Positions 16,895-25,386 of a DNA stretch of 34,981 nt are shown here, piece by piece. Below the pieces are notes generated by a model, which did not search any database, was not told the DNA's origin, and worked only from the letters and a program-made list of their open reading frames with translations. The number at the start of each line of letters is the position of its first letter. The stretch's first letter is position 1. The translations under genes and the position numbers were made by a program. This stretch comes from Ignavibacteriota bacterium (lineage in GTDB: Bacteria > Bacteroidota > Ignavibacteria > UBA10030 > UBA6906): the NCBI GenBank assembly GCA_003154425.1, contig PMDK01000085.1, positions 60,204-95,184 of the forward strand, read 5' to 3'.

Positions 16895-18319
16895 ATGGAC
16901 GCGGCCGGGCAGATTGCCGGCCGGCCCTTGAACATCGATGATGCCAGGAGCAGCATGGCTCCCGGCTTGTACCGCCGCTTTCGCAGGCGGCTGATCGGCC
17001 AGACGCTCCTGTGCGTGATCCCTTCTTCGATCGTCCTCTGGTTTGGGAACGCCAATCTTGCCGGGGCGGTGTTCTGGGCGTTGTTCTGCTTTCTGTATTT
17101 TCGGCTTCTGTTTCTGGGGAGACCCCTGGAACTCCTCTGTTTCATCATTGCGCTCGCGCCGCACATCACACTGCTCCGGGGCATCTCGTTCTATTATAAT
17201 GCCGTGGTGATCCTGCTGTTGATTGCCCTGGTGGCGTACGGGGCCCGATCCCGCGGCGAACTGTGGGATCTCTTGAGGAGTAATCCGCTCGTCATCGGCC
17301 TGCTGGCGTTCATGGTCCTGTATTACGTGGCCACGGTCATCCTGATCCGCCAGTACGACACCAACCTGCGGCTTATCGACTTTGCGCTGATGGTGGTCGT
17401 CGTGATCGTCGTGTCGCGCGTGCGGGGATTGCTTGCCCCCGCCCTCCTGGGACTGCTGTTTTCCGCCTGGGGAGTGGGCTTTGCGATGATGGGGAATATC
17501 AGTCAAAGCTCCGGTTCGAGGCTGGGGGTCATGGTGATCGACGATTACAGCATCGGCAACCCCGTGTCGCTGGGGACCCCCCTGGCGCTGGCGTGCCTGG
17601 CCCTGATTCTGGACCGGGGCCGGTGGCTCCACCTCCAGAAGAAACCTCTCGTTCGCCTCATTCTCGTTATTCCCACGTTCGCGCTCCTCGCGCTGACGAC
17701 GTCGCGCGCGGCCTGGCTGGTGACGGCGGTGGGGTTTCTTGTGGCCCTGTTCCTTGACAGGCGTTCCCGCGTGAGGATCCTCCTCCTCATCGGGATGGGG
17801 ATCCTCGTCATGCAGATCGTTCTCCTCAGTCCGTTCGGCACCGGTTTGCAGGCGGGGCTGGACAGGACGTTCAGCGACGAACGAACGACTGCAAACAGGA
17901 CGAGCGGCCGCAGCGATCAATGGCGCGTATCGTACAGGGCGGTCAATGCATCCGTCGGGAGTATGGTTCACGGTTACGGGCCGGGGATCGGTCCTCTGGT
18001 CTATGCCAGGTTATCACGCGACACGAGAGGCGTTGTGTACGACGTCGGCGGCGAATCACAGCTGCATTCATTGTATATGCAGATCGGCGTTGAAACGGGC
18101 CTGATAGGAATCTCCTTGCTCCTTTTGTGGCTCTTCCGGGCCGGCTTCCGGATCCTCCAGTGGTGCAGGCGGAACGAGTCGGTTTTTCCCCTGGTCTGCC
18201 TGCTCGGGTATATGATCATCATTGCGACCGTCAGCGGGAACGACCTGGTGTCCGGGACATTCCTGGGACTCGCGCTCTTTGCGACGCTGCGGGGGCACAC
18301 TGCGGTGAAAGAGACATAA
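16895..18319 (+). CDS. O-antigen ligase/polymerase family membrane protein (Wzy/WaaL)
   Basis: This protein of about 474 residues has some ten to twelve hydrophobic segments, a long periplasm-type loop between about 320 and 395, and HSLYMQIGVETGLIGISLLL after that loop, the signature of the O-antigen ligase family (compare the NLYLQ-type motif). TSRAAWLVTAVGFLVAL is a second typical element. Members either polymerise repeat units (Wzy) or attach the finished chain to lipid A-core (WaaL), and sequence alone does not separate these. ATG 16895 was preferred because GGGGGAA lies 7 bases before it; ATG 16868 and GTG 16859 are in frame and overlap the previous gene. With the flippase at 11698 it completes a Wzx/Wzy-type pair. 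Confidence 0.85.
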   Translation: MDAAGQIAGRPLNIDDARSSMAPGLYRRFRRRLIGQTLLCVIPSSIVLWFGNANLAGAVFWALFCFLYFRLLFLGRPLELLCFIIALAPHITLLRGISFYYNAVVILLLIALVAYGARSRGELWDLLRSNPLVIGLLAFMVLYYVATVILIRQYDTNLRLIDFALMVVVVIVVSRVRGLLAPALLGLLFSAWGVGFAMMGNISQSSGSRLGVMVIDDYSIGNPVSLGTPLALACLALILDRGRWLHLQKKPLVRLILVIPTFALLALTTSRAAWLVTAVGFLVALFLDRRSRVRILLLIGMGILVMQIVLLSPFGTGLQAGLDRTFSDERTTANRTSGRSDQWRVSYRAVNASVGSMVHGYGPGIGPLVYARLSRDTRGVVYDVGGESQLHSLYMQIGVETGLIGISLLLLWLFRAGFRILQWCRRNESVFPLVCLLGYMIIIATVSGNDLVSGTFLGLALFATLRGHTAVKET

Positions 18320-18424
18320 GAGGCGGCGGCGCGGGACATCGGGGACCGGCCGGGTCTCATAAGTGCATGGGCCGCCGGGGGTGTGCAGGGCAAACGTGGA
18401 TTCACTTCGGATCGGGGATCGGAC

Positions 18425-19588
18425 ATGAACGAGTCAGCGCGTTTCAAAATGAAGCTCGGAGTCATCGGCGCCCCCCCCCACTGGAAGGGCCCGGACGGGG
18501 CCCTGTGGGCCTTCGAACCGTATGTGCGCGAAATGCGGGTGTGGGCGGATCTCTTCTCTGATGTCGAGATCTGCGCGCATGCCGGCGAGGGAGAGATGAA
18601 GGGGAATCTGGCTCCCTATGAACGGGAGAATATCACGATACGTCAGGTGCGGTACACGACCGATCACGGATTTTCCGGCGCCCGGCGCCGGCTCTTTCAG
18701 CTGCCGGGGCTCACGTGGCAGGCTCGCCGCACACTCCGGGATACCGATTTCACGCTCCTCCGCGCTCCGAGTCACTTCGCCCTGGTGGGTCTGGTTCTCG
18801 TCTGGCTGATGGGGAAGCGAAGCATCACGAAATGGGCCGGCGGCAACGCTTCGTTCCGCGGAGAGAGGATCCCCACGCGCGTCAACCGGTGGCTTGAAGC
18901 GCTTACCACGAAAGATCACTTCACCCTGGTGTACGGCGAGGCCCGCCGGCCGCACCACATAAGTTTCATCCCGGCGCTCATGACCGCCGGGGAGCTCGCG
19001 GCGGGGCGGCGCGCGGCGGGTGCACGCCTGTGGAATCCGCCCTGGAAGATATTGTGCGTCGGCCGCCTGGAGCTTGTGAAGAATTTCGATCTCGTGCTCC
19101 GGGGCCTGGGAGAGCTCAGCCGGAGGCGCCCCGATCTCCCGTGGACGTTTACGCTGGTTGGAGGAGGCAGAGAAGCGGAGAATCTGCGCGTTCTGGCCGG
19201 AGAGTGTGCCATCGCCGATCGGGTGACATTCACGGGCCCGCTGCAATTCGGGGAGGTCCAGAAGCGCTACGGCGCGTCCCACGTCGTGATCATGCCGGGC
19301 ATACAGGAAGGCTGGCCGAAGGTCATTGCGGAATCCTGGGCACACGGTGCGATTCCGCTCGGAGCCAGGGCCGGGATAGTGCCGTGGATCCTGGCGGACC
19401 CGAAGGCCGGCGCCGTGTTTGACCCGACGCCGGCGGGTCTTGCGGAGACGCTCGCCCGCGTGCTCTCGGCGCCGTCGACGATGTCCTCCATGTCGGAACA
19501 TCTCTACGCGCACGCCGAGGATCTGTCGCTGGACCAGTTCAGGGTGCGCCTGGAAAAGGTGTTGACGGAACGATACGGACTCTCCTAA
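18425..19588 (+). CDS. Glycosyltransferase family 4 with a C9 tract near the start
   Basis: This 387-residue GT-B glycosyltransferase has a donor domain with ILCVGRLELVKNFDLVLRGL, FTLVGGGREAENL and the EX7E pair E295/E303 in QEGWPKVIAESWAHGAIPLG. ATG 18425 follows a weak GGGGATCGGA; ATG 18449 (MKLGVIGAPP) is also credible because the family often begins with such a strand, and GTG 18383 is in frame. About 105 bases after the previous stop contain nothing recognisable. Nine consecutive C (18471-18479) lie at codons 16-18, so a one-base slip would truncate the protein near its start. Donor sugar unknown. Confidence 0.87.
   Translation: MNESARFKMKLGVIGAPPHWKGPDGALWAFEPYVREMRVWADLFSDVEICAHAGEGEMKGNLAPYERENITIRQVRYTTDHGFSGARRRLFQLPGLTWQARRTLRDTDFTLLRAPSHFALVGLVLVWLMGKRSITKWAGGNASFRGERIPTRVNRWLEALTTKDHFTLVYGEARRPHHISFIPALMTAGELAAGRRAAGARLWNPPWKILCVGRLELVKNFDLVLRGLGELSRRRPDLPWTFTLVGGGREAENLRVLAGECAIADRVTFTGPLQFGEVQKRYGASHVVIMPGIQEGWPKVIAESWAHGAIPLGARAGIVPWILADPKAGAVFDPTPAGLAETLARVLSAPSTMSSMSEHLYAHAEDLSLDQFRVRLEKVLTERYGLS
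18471..18479 (+). repeat. C9 homopolymer tract at the 5' end of a GT4 gene
   Basis: Nine consecutive cytosines cover codons 16-18 of the GT4 gene at 18425. Tracts of this kind near the start of surface-glycan genes are classic slipped-strand phase-variation sites in other bacteria, but nothing in this single sequence shows variation. Confidence 0.6.
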
Positions 19589-19598
19589 GGACGGCGCG

Positions 19599-20747
19599 AT
19601 GATCTCCACACGCACGACGTCGGGAGGGAAGGTACCGGGTGGGCCTGCCGTGAAAATTGCAGTGTTGCAGGTGTGCGATTCGCTCGATGCGGGGGGGATG
19701 GAGCGTGTCGCGGTCAACGTGGCCAACTGTCTCCCCCTCGAGAGATTCGAGTCCCACATTTGCGCGACACGCCGCGAAGGCCCGCTGGAACGGTGTATTG
19801 CTCCCCACGTCCGGCGTCTGTGTCTGTGGCGGAAGAACACGCTGGATGCCGGGGCGGTGCGCCGGCTGATCGGCTATTGCAGGGAGAACGATATTTCCAT
19901 TCTCCACGCCCATGCCTCATCACTGTTCATTGCATCCGTGGCGTCGCTGTTTGCGCCGTTTCCCAAGTTGATCTGGCATGATCACTACGGCGCGCACGAG
20001 ACGAAGGAGCGGCCGGCGTGGGCGTACAGGCTTCCCGCAACCCGGATCGACGGGGTGATCGCCGTGAGCCGGGCTCTGGCGGAGTGGTCCGTAGCAGCGC
20101 TGCACATTCCCGCCGGCAAGGTCAGGTTCATCCCGAATTTCGTCGCGCCCGCGGAAAGGACCGGGGATGTTCCGGATCTGCCGGGAACGCCCGGAAGCAG
20201 AATCGTCTGCGTTGCCAACCTCCGGCCGCAGAAGGACCATGTGAATCTGCTCCGTGCGATGAAGCGCGTCGTGCGGCAGTTTCCGGCGGCACACCTGCTG
20301 TTGCTCGGCGCTGCCGATGAGCCCGGCCACCTGGAGCTGATCCGGCGGGAGATAGGGCTTCAGGACCTCGGCGCAAACGTGACGTGGCTCGGCTCGCGTG
20401 ATGACGTGGACGCGGTGGTGCGGGGGTGCGACATCGGCGTCCTGAGTTCCGCCTCGGAAGGGTTGCCGCTCGCGTTGATCGAATACGGGATGTCGGGCCT
20501 CCCCTCCGTGGCCACACGCGTCGGACAGTGCGAGGACGTTCTTGAAGGCGGCCGGGCCGGCATCCTGGTCCCCCCGTCATCGCCGGACGAGCTCGCGGAT
20601 GCGCTGCTGGCCCTCCTCCGTTCCCCCGAAGAGCGCCGGAGATTTGGCAGGGAGTTTCAGCAGCGCGTTCAGCGGGAGTACAGCGCGGATGCAGCGATGG
20701 GCCGCATCGTAGCGCTGTACGATGCGGTGTTGGGCAAAGAGATCTGA
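19599..20747 (+). CDS. Glycosyltransferase family 4
   Basis: This 382-residue GT-B enzyme shows the acceptor loop LQVCDSLDAGGMERVAVNVAN near the N-terminus, IVCVANLRPQKDHVNLLRAM at the start of the donor domain, and SSASEGLPLALIEYGMSGLP with E287/E295. These are typical of exopolysaccharide GT4 enzymes of the EpsD/PelF-like style. AAGGA lies 7 bases before ATG 19599. An in-frame start a little downstream would drop the first ~17 residues, which look non-conserved. It sits 10 bases after the preceding GT4 and 50 bases before the next one, so all three are probably one transcript. Confidence 0.9.
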   Translation: MISTRTTSGGKVPGGPAVKIAVLQVCDSLDAGGMERVAVNVANCLPLERFESHICATRREGPLERCIAPHVRRLCLWRKNTLDAGAVRRLIGYCRENDISILHAHASSLFIASVASLFAPFPKLIWHDHYGAHETKERPAWAYRLPATRIDGVIAVSRALAEWSVAALHIPAGKVRFIPNFVAPAERTGDVPDLPGTPGSRIVCVANLRPQKDHVNLLRAMKRVVRQFPAAHLLLLGAADEPGHLELIRREIGLQDLGANVTWLGSRDDVDAVVRGCDIGVLSSASEGLPLALIEYGMSGLPSVATRVGQCEDVLEGGRAGILVPPSSPDELADALLALLRSPEERRRFGREFQQRVQREYSADAAMGRIVALYDAVLGKEI

Positions 20748-20797
20748 CCGGAGGAGAAGTGCGCCAAAAAAGCCGCGGGAAAGAAGGAGAACCCGGA

Positions 20798-21829
20798 ATG
20801 TCGCATGTTCCGCCGCGCCTGTGCATTGCCGGCCCGATGGTAGGCCGGGTTCCGGGATCTGTAACGACCCAGGGAGAAATTCTTGCCGATCACTTCGCCG
20901 CGGAAGGCTACGAAGTGATATCCACGTCGACCGTCCCGAACAGGTTCCTCCGTCTTGCCGATATCGCGTGGACCCTGCTGCGCAGCCGGCACCGGATCGA
21001 TATCGTCATGGTGCAGACGTTCAGCGGCCGGAGTTTTGTGGTTGCCGACGTCGCGAGCTGGCTGGGAAGGCGCCTGGGATTCAAGGTGCTCTTTCATCTG
21101 CATGGCGGCGCGCTCCCCGAATTCATGAAGCGCTTCCCGCACTGGTGCCGGCGCGTGTTCAACCGCGCCGATGCTATGGTGGCGCCGTCGGGCTTTCTGG
21201 CGCGGGAGGTGGGGAATCGCGGGTACAGGGCACGGATCATACCCAACAGCCTCAACCTTGCGGACTACGAGTACCGGCCGCGCTCATCGCTGCGTCCGAA
21301 TCTCTTCTGGATGCGGAGTTTCCACCCGATCTATAATCCGGCGCTCGCGGTCCGCGTTCTTTCACGGCTCCGGTCGGACGGACTGGATGCGACGCTGGTC
21401 ATGGCCGGCGGGGACAAAGGGATACGGGGCGAGACTGAGGAGCTTGCGCAATCGCTCGGCGTGTCCGGCGCCGTGCGGTTTGTCGGTTTTCTGGACATGA
21501 AGGATAAAGCCCGTGAGGGAAACGCCGCGGACATTTTCATCAACACCAATAACGTGGACAACATGCCGGTGGCGGTGGTCGAGGCCTGCGCCATGGGACT
21601 CCCGGTGGTCTCGACCGCGGTGGGGGGTATTCCCGACCTGCTCGTCGACGGGGAGACCGGGCTGCTCGTTCCGGTCAACGACGAAGCGCGGATGGCTGAA
21701 GCGGTAGAGCGCCTGATGCGCGAGCCTGCCCTTGCGGCCCGGCTTTCCGCGAACGGGCGGCGTCTGGCCGGCCAGTCGTCCTGGGTTGAAGTGAAGAAAC
21801 AGTGGGAGAATACCATGGCGGAGCTCTGA
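20798..21829 (+). CDS. Glycosyltransferase family 4
   Basis: This 343-residue GT-B glycosyltransferase has a short N-terminal domain including VQTFSGRSFVVADVA and FHLHGGALPEF, and a donor domain with NVDNMPVAVVEACAMGLPVVSTAVGGIPDLL. In the usual EX7E motif the first glutamate is replaced by aspartate (DNMPVAVVE), a variant common in this subgroup. ATG 20798 has AAGGAG about 9 bases upstream. GTG 20759 is in frame behind GGAGGAGAA, but the spacing is short and the extra residues are unlike the family. It runs directly toward the PaaK-like gene, with only 4 bases between. Confidence 0.87.
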   Translation: MSHVPPRLCIAGPMVGRVPGSVTTQGEILADHFAAEGYEVISTSTVPNRFLRLADIAWTLLRSRHRIDIVMVQTFSGRSFVVADVASWLGRRLGFKVLFHLHGGALPEFMKRFPHWCRRVFNRADAMVAPSGFLAREVGNRGYRARIIPNSLNLADYEYRPRSSLRPNLFWMRSFHPIYNPALAVRVLSRLRSDGLDATLVMAGGDKGIRGETEELAQSLGVSGAVRFVGFLDMKDKAREGNAADIFINTNNVDNMPVAVVEACAMGLPVVSTAVGGIPDLLVDGETGLLVPVNDEARMAEAVERLMREPALAARLSANGRRLAGQSSWVEVKKQWENTMAEL

Positions 21830-21833
21830 GAAG

Positions 21834-23270
21834 ATGAAAGGCTGGATGCAAAATATCTACTGGGCGTTGCCCGGGCCCGCACGATCTCTGGCTGCCGGCG
21901 TTCGCGGGCGGTATCTGAACTCCCTGCGCTACGACCGTGACACCGACAGGCTCGTGGAGATGGCGCTGGCCCGGGAACAGTGGAGCGCGCCCCAGTGGCA
22001 GGCGTGGCAGGACGAGAGGCTTGCCTTCATATTGCGGCGGGCCGCGACGAGGGTACCGTTCTACCGTGAAGCGTGGAGCAGCCGGCGCCGCAGGGGCGAT
22101 GAGTCCTCCTGGGAGCACCTCGAGAATTGGCCGCTGCTGGAGAAAGACTCGCTCCGGGCGCAGGCACAGAGTTTTGTGGCCGATGATGTTGATGCCCGAA
22201 GAATGTATCATGATCACACCAGCGGAACAAGCGGGAAGCCTCTGGACATCTGGCAGACTCACGGGACGGTCCGCGCATGGTATGCCCTGTTTGAAGCCCG
22301 CTGGAGACGATGGTACGGGGTCTCCCGACATGATCGCTGGGCGAACATCGGGGGGCAGCTCGTGACGCCTCAGCGCCAGCGGAAGCCCCCGTTCTGGATC
22401 TGGAATCCCGCGCTCAACCAGCTCTATATGTCATCGTACCACCTGGCGCCGGACCTGATTCCGTCGTATCTCGACGCACTCCGCCGGTACAGAATCACGT
22501 ACCTGCTGGGGTACACCTCCTCGCTCCATGCGCTGGCACGGGAGGTGCTGCGGCTGAATAGGAAGGACGTTCCGATGGCGGTGGTCATCACGAACGCTGA
22601 GCCGTTGCTGGAACACGAGCGCCAGGTGATCGCCGAGGCATTTCAGTGTCCGGTGCGCGCGACCTACGGGATGACGGAAATGGTGACGGCTGCGGGGGAG
22701 TGCAATGCCGGCCGCCTCCACCTGTGGCCCGAGGTGGGCGTCGTTGAGGTACAGGACCGCGGGCAAACGGCGGCACCGGGGACGCTGGGCGATCTCGTGT
22801 GCACGGGCCTCTTTAACGCGGACATGCCGCTGATCAGGTACAATGTCGGCGACAGGGCTTCGCTCTCGGGAGCCGCGGATGAATGCAGCTGCGGACGCGG
22901 GCTGCCGGTTCTCCGGTGCGTCGAAGGCCGGTCTGACGACACGCTCTTTACCGGGGACGGCCGCCGGATCGGCCGCCTTGATACGGTGTTCAAGGATCGT
23001 CTGCCGATCCGCGAAGCGCAGATCATCCAGGAGAGCCTGCAGCGCATCCGGGTGAAATACGTGAGCGCACCCGGGTTCACCCCCGAAGCCGGGAATTCGA
23101 TCGTCAGCCGCTTGAAAGCGCGCCTCGGCGACATCGAGGTGGTGCTGGAAGAAGTCGACCGTATCCCCCGAAGCGCGAACGGCAAGTTCCGGGGGGTCGT
23201 GTGCATGCTGCCAGCCGAAGAGCAGCGACGGCTCGCGGAGGGTGCGATCGCTGAAACCGGGGGGTCCTGA
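21834..23270 (+). CDS. Phenylacetate-CoA ligase-like (PaaK/CapK) adenylate-forming enzyme
   Basis: This 478-residue member of the adenylate-forming superfamily belongs to the PaaK/CapK branch found in many polysaccharide loci. The P-loop HTSGTSGKPLDIWQ is near 128-141, the aromatic-acid-ligase element YGMTEMVTAAGEC near 280-292, and CSCGRGLPVL near 350 recalls the Cys pair of PaaK relatives. The C-terminus carries the small mobile domain (IPRSANGKFRG, probable catalytic lysine near 460). Activity in the family is ATP-dependent activation of a carboxylic acid to adenylate and then thioester; the substrate of the polysaccharide-locus members is generally not established. It may activate an acyl group that decorates a sugar, possibly with the neighbour at 23286. 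The start follows the previous stop by four bases. Confidence 0.82.
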   Translation: MKGWMQNIYWALPGPARSLAAGVRGRYLNSLRYDRDTDRLVEMALAREQWSAPQWQAWQDERLAFILRRAATRVPFYREAWSSRRRRGDESSWEHLENWPLLEKDSLRAQAQSFVADDVDARRMYHDHTSGTSGKPLDIWQTHGTVRAWYALFEARWRRWYGVSRHDRWANIGGQLVTPQRQRKPPFWIWNPALNQLYMSSYHLAPDLIPSYLDALRRYRITYLLGYTSSLHALAREVLRLNRKDVPMAVVITNAEPLLEHERQVIAEAFQCPVRATYGMTEMVTAAGECNAGRLHLWPEVGVVEVQDRGQTAAPGTLGDLVCTGLFNADMPLIRYNVGDRASLSGAADECSCGRGLPVLRCVEGRSDDTLFTGDGRRIGRLDTVFKDRLPIREAQIIQESLQRIRVKYVSAPGFTPEAGNSIVSRLKARLGDIEVVLEEVDRIPRSANGKFRGVVCMLPAEEQRRLAEGAIAETGGS

Positions 23271-23285
23271 AACTTTGGAACGAGC

Positions 23286-25319
23286 ATGCATCTGATCGCC
23301 GGGCGAGGCGGGGGTTCCGGGGACGGTATTCTGCTCCGTGAGCCAGTGCTGCGTTATGCGGGTCCGCTCTCTTCTTCCGGTCACGGGGGGACGCGAAGGG
23401 AAGGGCCGGTCTGGAAGTGCGGAGATGATTCCCGGTGGACGTACAGTGACGGAAGTCTCATCCTGGGAGCCGGGATTGACGCGGCTCCGGACCACTTCCC
23501 CGCGGGCTCGAGTATCCTCCGCGTCACAGCCACGTCGCTCGAGCCCGTAAGTGTGGGTCTGTGTGCTTTCGCATTTGAAGTGCGGAGCCTGACCCCCCCG
23601 TATTTCGCGGACAGGCGTCTGCGCTGGGGCCGGCTCCGCGGCACGGCGCACGTGAATGACTTTGGCCCGTGTGCCGTTCGCTGGAACCCCTCCGGGGGGA
23701 CGGCGATGGAACTGCGCATGGTCCGGGGGACGGTCTCCTCCCGTCTGACCTGGAAGAGACGCCGCCTGGAGATTGCCTTCACACTCGACAGCGCGGCCCT
23801 CCATCCCCGCTGGCAGTTTTCGGCCGGCGCAAACATATCCACGGCGGCACACTCATGGGAGGCGGGGGAGACCATGACGCTGAGTTTCCTCTTCTCGGGT
23901 GCCGACGGCGTTGAGGCGGCGCCTCCGATCGCGGGGCGTTTCCCCGACGGAGCGGAAGCGGGCTTCGCTCTCACCGATCATTGTGATTTCGACAGCAACG
24001 ATCGGCTTCACGTCTTTCTGGAGGGGGATGAGCGGCACAACGGCTGGCTGGGGCGGGGGCTGCGCATGACCAAAGGGGTCTTCACGCTCACCTCGGCCGT
24101 CCCTGACCGGACGCCGGTTCCCACGCTCGCCGACAGCAGGTACCGGGAATTGATTCAGGCACTGCGCCGTGACGGGAGTGAGATTGCGCCGCACGCCCTG
24201 AGCGAGGTGGGGACCGTGTCCCCTCCCGTGTTCCGTGAGGCGGTGCGGCAGTTTTCCTCCAAGTGGTCTCCCGCCACGTGGATAGACCACGGCAACACCA
24301 TCGGCTACTGTTACACGATGGGAGGGGCGGCCGACCCTGCGTACGACCTCCTGGGAGTCCTGAGGAGCAACGGCTTCACTGCGCTCTGGTCGTATCATGA
24401 TATCCCCGTGCACGGAAGCGCGACGCTGAACCTGCTCGATGCGCCGCACTCCGCCATGGGCGCAATGGGACGGCGGTCCGCGTCCCATGCGCGGCGAGGC
24501 GAGGTCCTCGTCGCGATGCACTATCTGCGCTCGATGCTGGAGCGCGGCCTGCGCGGGAGATGGGGGCGCGTCGTGATGGTGGTCATCCCCGCCCTGCGGG
24601 GTTACGGGATGAAGGTGGCCAGAACGCGGAAGATCGCGCCGGGGGAGCTCATGCAAACGCTGCGTCAGGTTCGCACCCGCGCACGGCAGGCGCTGGGAGC
24701 GCCCGGGCCGGAGCTTCGGGAGCCGTACACGCGGCGGGAGCTCGCGGAGTGCGGTGCCGTCGTGTACCCCGAGCGCGGGGTGCCGCTCCATCAGGCCTCT
24801 GAAAGCGAGCAGCTGCTTTTTGCGACAATCGAGGGGGTGCACACGCGTGACATCTACACGCCGGACGCCCTTGATCGTCTGCTCTCCGAGCGTGGATTGC
24901 ACGTGGGTCACTGCTACCTGCTCAATCGTCTCCCGTACATCGCGGGGGTTTTTGAACGCGGGACGGAGCCCGGCCGGTTGACCGATGCGTGGACGGAATT
25001 CATCGCCTCCCTCGACCGGTCGGTGGCGTCACGCCGGTTGTGGAACCCCACCGCGGGAGATCTCTCTGCGTGGATGAGGGATATGCAGGCCATTTCGGTG
25101 ATTCCCGGGAAACGGGGCCGGGTGGACCTCCACCATCCCGGCTCCGGGCCCGTCCGGGGGTTCACCCTTCTCCTTGCGCGCACAGTCCCGCCGGCAAGCG
25201 TCCGCTGGGGGGATGCAGCCGCTGCGGGGTGGAGGTACTGGCGCGATTGGCTCGCGGTCTGGGGCGACCTGCCGGCGGCGAGTCACACGGTTGTTCAATG
25301 GGAAGATCCCATCCCGTGA
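23286..25319 (+). CDS. Unrecognised 677-residue protein with NodB-like catalytic signature
   Basis: I cannot name this gene. Residues 1-220 are rich in beta-strand-forming stretches with many aromatic residues, which suggests a beta-sandwich or carbohydrate-binding-like region. At 230-236 is TDHCDFD, reminiscent of motif 1 of NodB/CE4 polysaccharide deacetylases (TFDDG, catalytic and metal Asp). EIAPHALSE (H303, E307) stands where HxxxH is expected, and WIDHGN at 332-337 could be the following active-site loop. The region to 677 contains no other motif I know, nor a clear signal peptide or membrane helix. A metal-dependent deacetylase or hydrolase acting on the glycan or its precursor is possible but unproven. 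It sits 15 bases after the PaaK-like gene, which suggests coupled function. Confidence 0.6.
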   Translation: MHLIAGRGGGSGDGILLREPVLRYAGPLSSSGHGGTRREGPVWKCGDDSRWTYSDGSLILGAGIDAAPDHFPAGSSILRVTATSLEPVSVGLCAFAFEVRSLTPPYFADRRLRWGRLRGTAHVNDFGPCAVRWNPSGGTAMELRMVRGTVSSRLTWKRRRLEIAFTLDSAALHPRWQFSAGANISTAAHSWEAGETMTLSFLFSGADGVEAAPPIAGRFPDGAEAGFALTDHCDFDSNDRLHVFLEGDERHNGWLGRGLRMTKGVFTLTSAVPDRTPVPTLADSRYRELIQALRRDGSEIAPHALSEVGTVSPPVFREAVRQFSSKWSPATWIDHGNTIGYCYTMGGAADPAYDLLGVLRSNGFTALWSYHDIPVHGSATLNLLDAPHSAMGAMGRRSASHARRGEVLVAMHYLRSMLERGLRGRWGRVVMVVIPALRGYGMKVARTRKIAPGELMQTLRQVRTRARQALGAPGPELREPYTRRELAECGAVVYPERGVPLHQASESEQLLFATIEGVHTRDIYTPDALDRLLSERGLHVGHCYLLNRLPYIAGVFERGTEPGRLTDAWTEFIASLDRSVASRRLWNPTAGDLSAWMRDMQAISVIPGKRGRVDLHHPGSGPVRGFTLLLARTVPPASVRWGDAAAAGWRYWRDWLAVWGDLPAASHTVVQWEDPIP

Positions 25320-25327
25320 CGCAAATC

Positions 25328-25360
25328 ATGAATTAAGAAACCCCGCAATGGTATATTTAA
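25328..25360 (+). promoter_or_regulatory. Weak AT-rich promoter candidate before the WbuB-like gene
   Basis: The short gap after the 677-residue protein is clearly AT-rich against its GC-rich surroundings and contains TATATTTA at 25352-25359, resembling a -10 element (TATATT). No good -35 is present (TGAATT at 17-base spacing). Transcription from here would begin about 20 bases before ATG 25387. This is a suggestion from composition only. Confidence 0.22.
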
Positions 25361-25386
25361 GGAATTCATCCTCGTTCTCAAGGCAC

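Noticed and set aside
16721-17971. 416-codon - strand frame opposite the ligase/polymerase gene
   Set aside because: Extreme Gln/Arg/His/Asp content is the expected antisense of a hydrophobic membrane protein rich in Leu, Val and Ile codons.
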